Assembly (NCBI GenBank): GCA_030613835.1
Contig: JAUWLH010000092.1
Location: forward strand, 1-6,337
Length of the DNA: 6,337 nucleotides
Direction: 5' to 3'
Source: Candidatus Bathyarchaeota archaeon
Lineage (GTDB): Archaea; Thermoproteota; Bathyarchaeia; TCS64
The first letter of the stretch is position 1, and each line of letters starts with the position of its first letter. This document shows, piece by piece, positions 4,445-6,337 of this stretch. Position numbers and translations under genes: made by a program. The notes beneath the pieces are model-generated. The model worked only from the letters and a program-made list of their open reading frames with translations, was not told where the DNA came from and searched no databases.

Positions 4445-5853
4445 TTTTCTTCCCTGTCCAGGAGCATCATGGGCATACGTGCCCTATCAGGCGTACAGAC
4501 CAGGTCGTGGAGTAGCTCGGGTGTCTGATCGTCCATGAGCTTCCTCATCTCCTCTGCACACCCACGCACCTCCTCGCCGCTCATCCTCCTGACCTCAGGC
4601 TTGAGCACGGGCCCCATCCTTCCACAGGCCGGGCACTCTTCGAGCAGTGTGACCATGTCGCCAGTGATCATGGCTCCCGGGTAGCTGTTGGCCATATGGT
4701 CAATGAAAGCAAACCTGCCCGTCTCGCCCCAGCCCATCTTGTTATAGTTCTCGTCCAGGACCATGGGGTAGACCAGTGTAGGCGGTAGGTGCAGGTAGTG
4801 CCCCTCGGGGCACTGGATAGCGTGCCAGTTGCTCTCAACCATGGTGTAGAGATCGATGTTGTTCTCGTGAGGGATACCCAGGGTCCTCTGTGCAAGGTCC
4901 CTGAACTCCTTGAGAGGGATCTCCTCGGTGTCGTGGAGTTTCCAGCCGCCGCCGGTGATTATTGCGCCCTTCTCGCCGAAATCGAAGGTCCTGTCCTGCT
5001 TCTCAAGCTCATCCATGACACGCCGCATAATAAAAGGGGCCTCTGCAATGAACACCTTGTCGCCCGCCTTCTCCCTCTCGTCCAGCCACTTGATGACGTT
5101 CCCAGTGATCTTCCTGGAGGTGCCCATGAGCTGCATGGCGGCTGCCATCACGGCGTCGCTGAGCCCTCGGATGTCGCCGTTGCTGACGCGCATCAGTTGG
5201 GTTGTGATCTCCCTGTCGATAGCGTACTGTACGTCCTCGTAGACGTCATCCATGAGCTTGATGACCTTGCCCACCCACATGTTTGTCTTCGACGGATTTG
5301 GCCCGCAGAGGTAGGCGTAGGCCGAGTCGTCGTACCAGTGCTCCAACATCTCGCTGATACCCATCTTGCCGAGGGCGTACTGGCTCCTCATGAACGTGGT
5401 CTGGTCCTTGGGGATGAAGCTAAAGCGTCCGCTTGTGCCACTGCTGTACACCGCCATTATCCCCTTGTCGGCGAATACGTCGATGAGCTCGTCCATGGTG
5501 GGGTTCTTCTTCCGGATCTTGGGTCGCTCGACCTTGTTGATGCTGATGTTCATGAGCCAGTTGATGAACTCATGCCCCTCAAGGTATGCCTTGAAGAAGC
5601 GGTGGCTGATGAGCGGCACCTTGTCCAGGTCATCGTATGTCTTGAGGCTCGTGGGCGCGAAATCGAACTCGTTGCAGTACATGTGGTACCACTTGCTCTC
5701 CTCGTACCAGTAGTTGAAGGCGTGTTTGATGGCGTTGAATCTGAGCTCGTCAGTCTTCTCCTTTGGGAGCCTGAAGAGTGTATCCACCCCGTAGAGGGCT
5801 TCCTCGATGGGCGTCCATGTCTCCTTCGGTGGCACGTAGCCGATATCATGCAT
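4441..5853 (-). CDS. LuxE-like acyl-protein synthetase / adenylate-forming enzyme
   Basis: Member of the ANL adenylating superfamily nearest to LuxE (acyl-protein synthetase) and PaaK-type ligases, which activate a carboxylate with ATP and pass it to a Cys or to CoA. From the ATG at 5853 it has 470 residues. YSSGTSG (136-142) is the phosphate-binding loop, ITGGGWK (299-305) is a LuxE-type signature, GETGR (376-380) and ITGD (396-399) are late adenylation motifs, and CPACGR (407-412) resembles the Cys pair of PaaK-like proteins, possibly binding zinc. It is longer than LuxE (about 370), with about 80 residues of extra N-terminal sequence. In-frame TTG codons at 5877 and 5868 are alternative starts; 5877 fits the upstream TATA-like box better but is a rarer codon. 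No luxC, luxD or luciferase gene is present, so a role in bioluminescence is very unlikely. Acyl substrate unknown. Confidence 0.83.
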   Translation of the reverse strand: MHDIGYVPPKETWTPIEEALYGVDTLFRLPKEKTDELRFNAIKHAFNYWYEESKWYHMYCNEFDFAPTSLKTYDDLDKVPLISHRFFKAYLEGHEFINWLMNISINKVERPKIRKKNPTMDELIDVFADKGIMAVYSSGTSGRFSFIPKDQTTFMRSQYALGKMGISEMLEHWYDDSAYAYLCGPNPSKTNMWVGKVIKLMDDVYEDVQYAIDREITTQLMRVSNGDIRGLSDAVMAAAMQLMGTSRKITGNVIKWLDEREKAGDKVFIAEAPFIMRRVMDELEKQDRTFDFGEKGAIITGGGWKLHDTEEIPLKEFRDLAQRTLGIPHENNIDLYTMVESNWHAIQCPEGHYLHLPPTLVYPMVLDENYNKMGWGETGRFAFIDHMANSYPGAMITGDMVTLLEECPACGRMGPVLKPEVRRMSGEEVRGCAEEMRKLMDDQTPELLHDLVCTPDRARMPMMLLDREEN

Positions 5854-5908
5854 CTTCTGTGTTGCCAAGCTGACCAATCTGATGACCGCAGGATACGTAT
5901 GGGTACTG

Positions 5909-5917
5909 AATAAAAAG
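5909..5917 (-). promoter_or_regulatory. Probable TATA box for the LuxE-like gene
   Basis: The reverse strand reads CTTTTTATT, predicting transcription near 5887. An 8-base palindrome ATACGTAT (5893-5900) lies between the box and that start, where a repressor could act. The AT-rich box could also serve the divergent dehydrogenase. Confidence 0.4.
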
Positions 5918-5940
5918 GTAAGCTATCCAGTTGGACGTAA

Positions 5941-5952
5941 CCGCTAAAGCGG
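5941..5952 (+). promoter_or_regulatory. Palindrome upstream of the dehydrogenase gene
   Basis: CCGCT-AA-AGCGG is a perfect 5-base-arm inverted repeat ending 20 bases before the ATG at 5973, where the core promoter or short leader of this gene should lie. It may be an operator or a small hairpin in the leader. Confidence 0.35.
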
Positions 5953-5972
5953 CCGGGGTCGTGTATTGATAC

Positions 5973-6337
5973 ATGAAGGTTCTAGTCGTTTACAAGGGCC
6001 TGGCCCCGAGGCTCAAGGCGCGCCTACCCGATGATATCGAGGTAGTTCACCCGGAGACCGGCACGGACGAGGAGCTGGTGAGGCTCGCGAGGGACGTGGA
6101 TGTTATAGTGAGCACTAGGCTTAGCCCGGTGGTGGCAGAGAGCGCGACTGTGCTCAAGCTTCTCCAGAAAACGGGGGCTGGCGTGGATGATATGCCGTTT
6201 GACGCCCTCCAAGAGCACACATACTTGGCGAACACGAGCGGATCAAATCCTGTGCCACTCGCTGAGGGCGCTGTCGCCCTCGTGTGGGCACTTGCCAAGA
6301 GGATAGTGCCGAGGCACCTCAGGTTTCAAGATGGTAG
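5973..6337 (+). CDS. D-isomer 2-hydroxyacid dehydrogenase (N-terminal part; 3' end outside window)
   Basis: NAD(P)-dependent enzymes of this family interconvert 2-oxoacids and D-2-hydroxyacids; members include phosphoglycerate, glyoxylate and D-lactate dehydrogenases. The 121 codons present cover the first part of the substrate-binding domain: MKVLVVYK start, DVDVIVSTR (41-49), KLLQKTGAGVDDMPFDAL (62-79, matching the family's GxGxDxID segment) and NTSGSNPVPLAEGAVALVWAL (87-107, matching the NTPGxNAxAVAE stretch that leads into the NAD domain). The usual Pro and Glu/His positions are partly altered (SGS, EGA), suggesting a less common subgroup. The NAD-binding loop and catalytic Arg/Glu/His lie beyond the right edge, so activity and substrate cannot be judged. 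Divergent from the LuxE-like gene. Confidence 0.88.
   Translation, partial: MKVLVVYKGLAPRLKARLPDDIEVVHPETGTDEELVRLARDVDVIVSTRLSPVVAESATVLKLLQKTGAGVDDMPFDALQEHTYLANTSGSNPVPLAEGAVALVWALAKRIVPRHLRFQDG

Noticed and set aside
4789..5913. A 374-codon open frame on the plus strand
   Set aside because: It lies wholly antisense to the LuxE-like gene, which has clear family motifs. Its translation is a Val/Leu/Asp/His-rich mirror of GC-rich codons with no recognisable domain.
1..6337. CRISPR array, tRNA, rRNA or insertion sequence
   Set aside because: No regularly spaced repeats, cloverleaf-like segment, rRNA-like sequence, transposase or terminal inverted repeats were seen.

Overview
The window reads as a piece of an archaeal chromosome from an anaerobe. 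Three things point that way. The genes have short leaders or apparently none, with TATA-like boxes (TTTTATAC, CTTATAAC) about 25-35 bases before the starts. Isoleucine ATA and arginine AGG codons are common. The gene content includes a four-subunit-type 2-oxoacid:ferredoxin oxidoreductase and a SPASM-type radical SAM enzyme. The exact lineage cannot be told from this stretch; an uncultured Thermoproteota (Bathyarchaeia-like), Asgard or Thermoplasmatota-type genome would all fit. I see no mobile element, CRISPR array, tRNA or rRNA.

Left part (1-1698): subunits of a 2-oxoacid:ferredoxin oxidoreductase. The delta (2x[4Fe-4S] ferredoxin) and alpha genes run leftward as a tight pair, and alpha leaves the window. 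The gamma gene is transcribed divergently from a shared intergenic region of about 160 bases that holds one TATA-like box for each direction. This differs from the gamma-delta-alpha-beta operon familiar from Pyrococcus.

Middle (1693-2691): a leftward cluster of a class-I glutamine-amidotransferase-like hydrolase (peptidase C26/PuuD type) followed by two tiny single-span membrane proteins of 38 and 41 residues. The two are clearly paralogous (both begin MNWxKWIxR) and are the least described objects here. The second overlaps the end of the gamma gene by 6 bases.

Right part (2781-6337): a small metal-type cupin runs rightward, divergent from the hydrolase, followed by a radical SAM/SPASM protein resembling the AhbC/AhbD/NirJ group. 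The radical SAM gene converges on a LuxE-like adenylate-forming enzyme; their stop codons share one CTAG. A D-2-hydroxyacid dehydrogenase starts divergently from the LuxE-like gene and leaves the window on the right.

Together the genes suggest organic-acid and acyl metabolism (2-oxoacids, 2-hydroxyacids, carboxylate activation, gamma-glutamyl amides). Apart from the oxidoreductase, nothing proves that they form one pathway. Small symmetric DNA elements lie at several intergenic junctions and may be operators.
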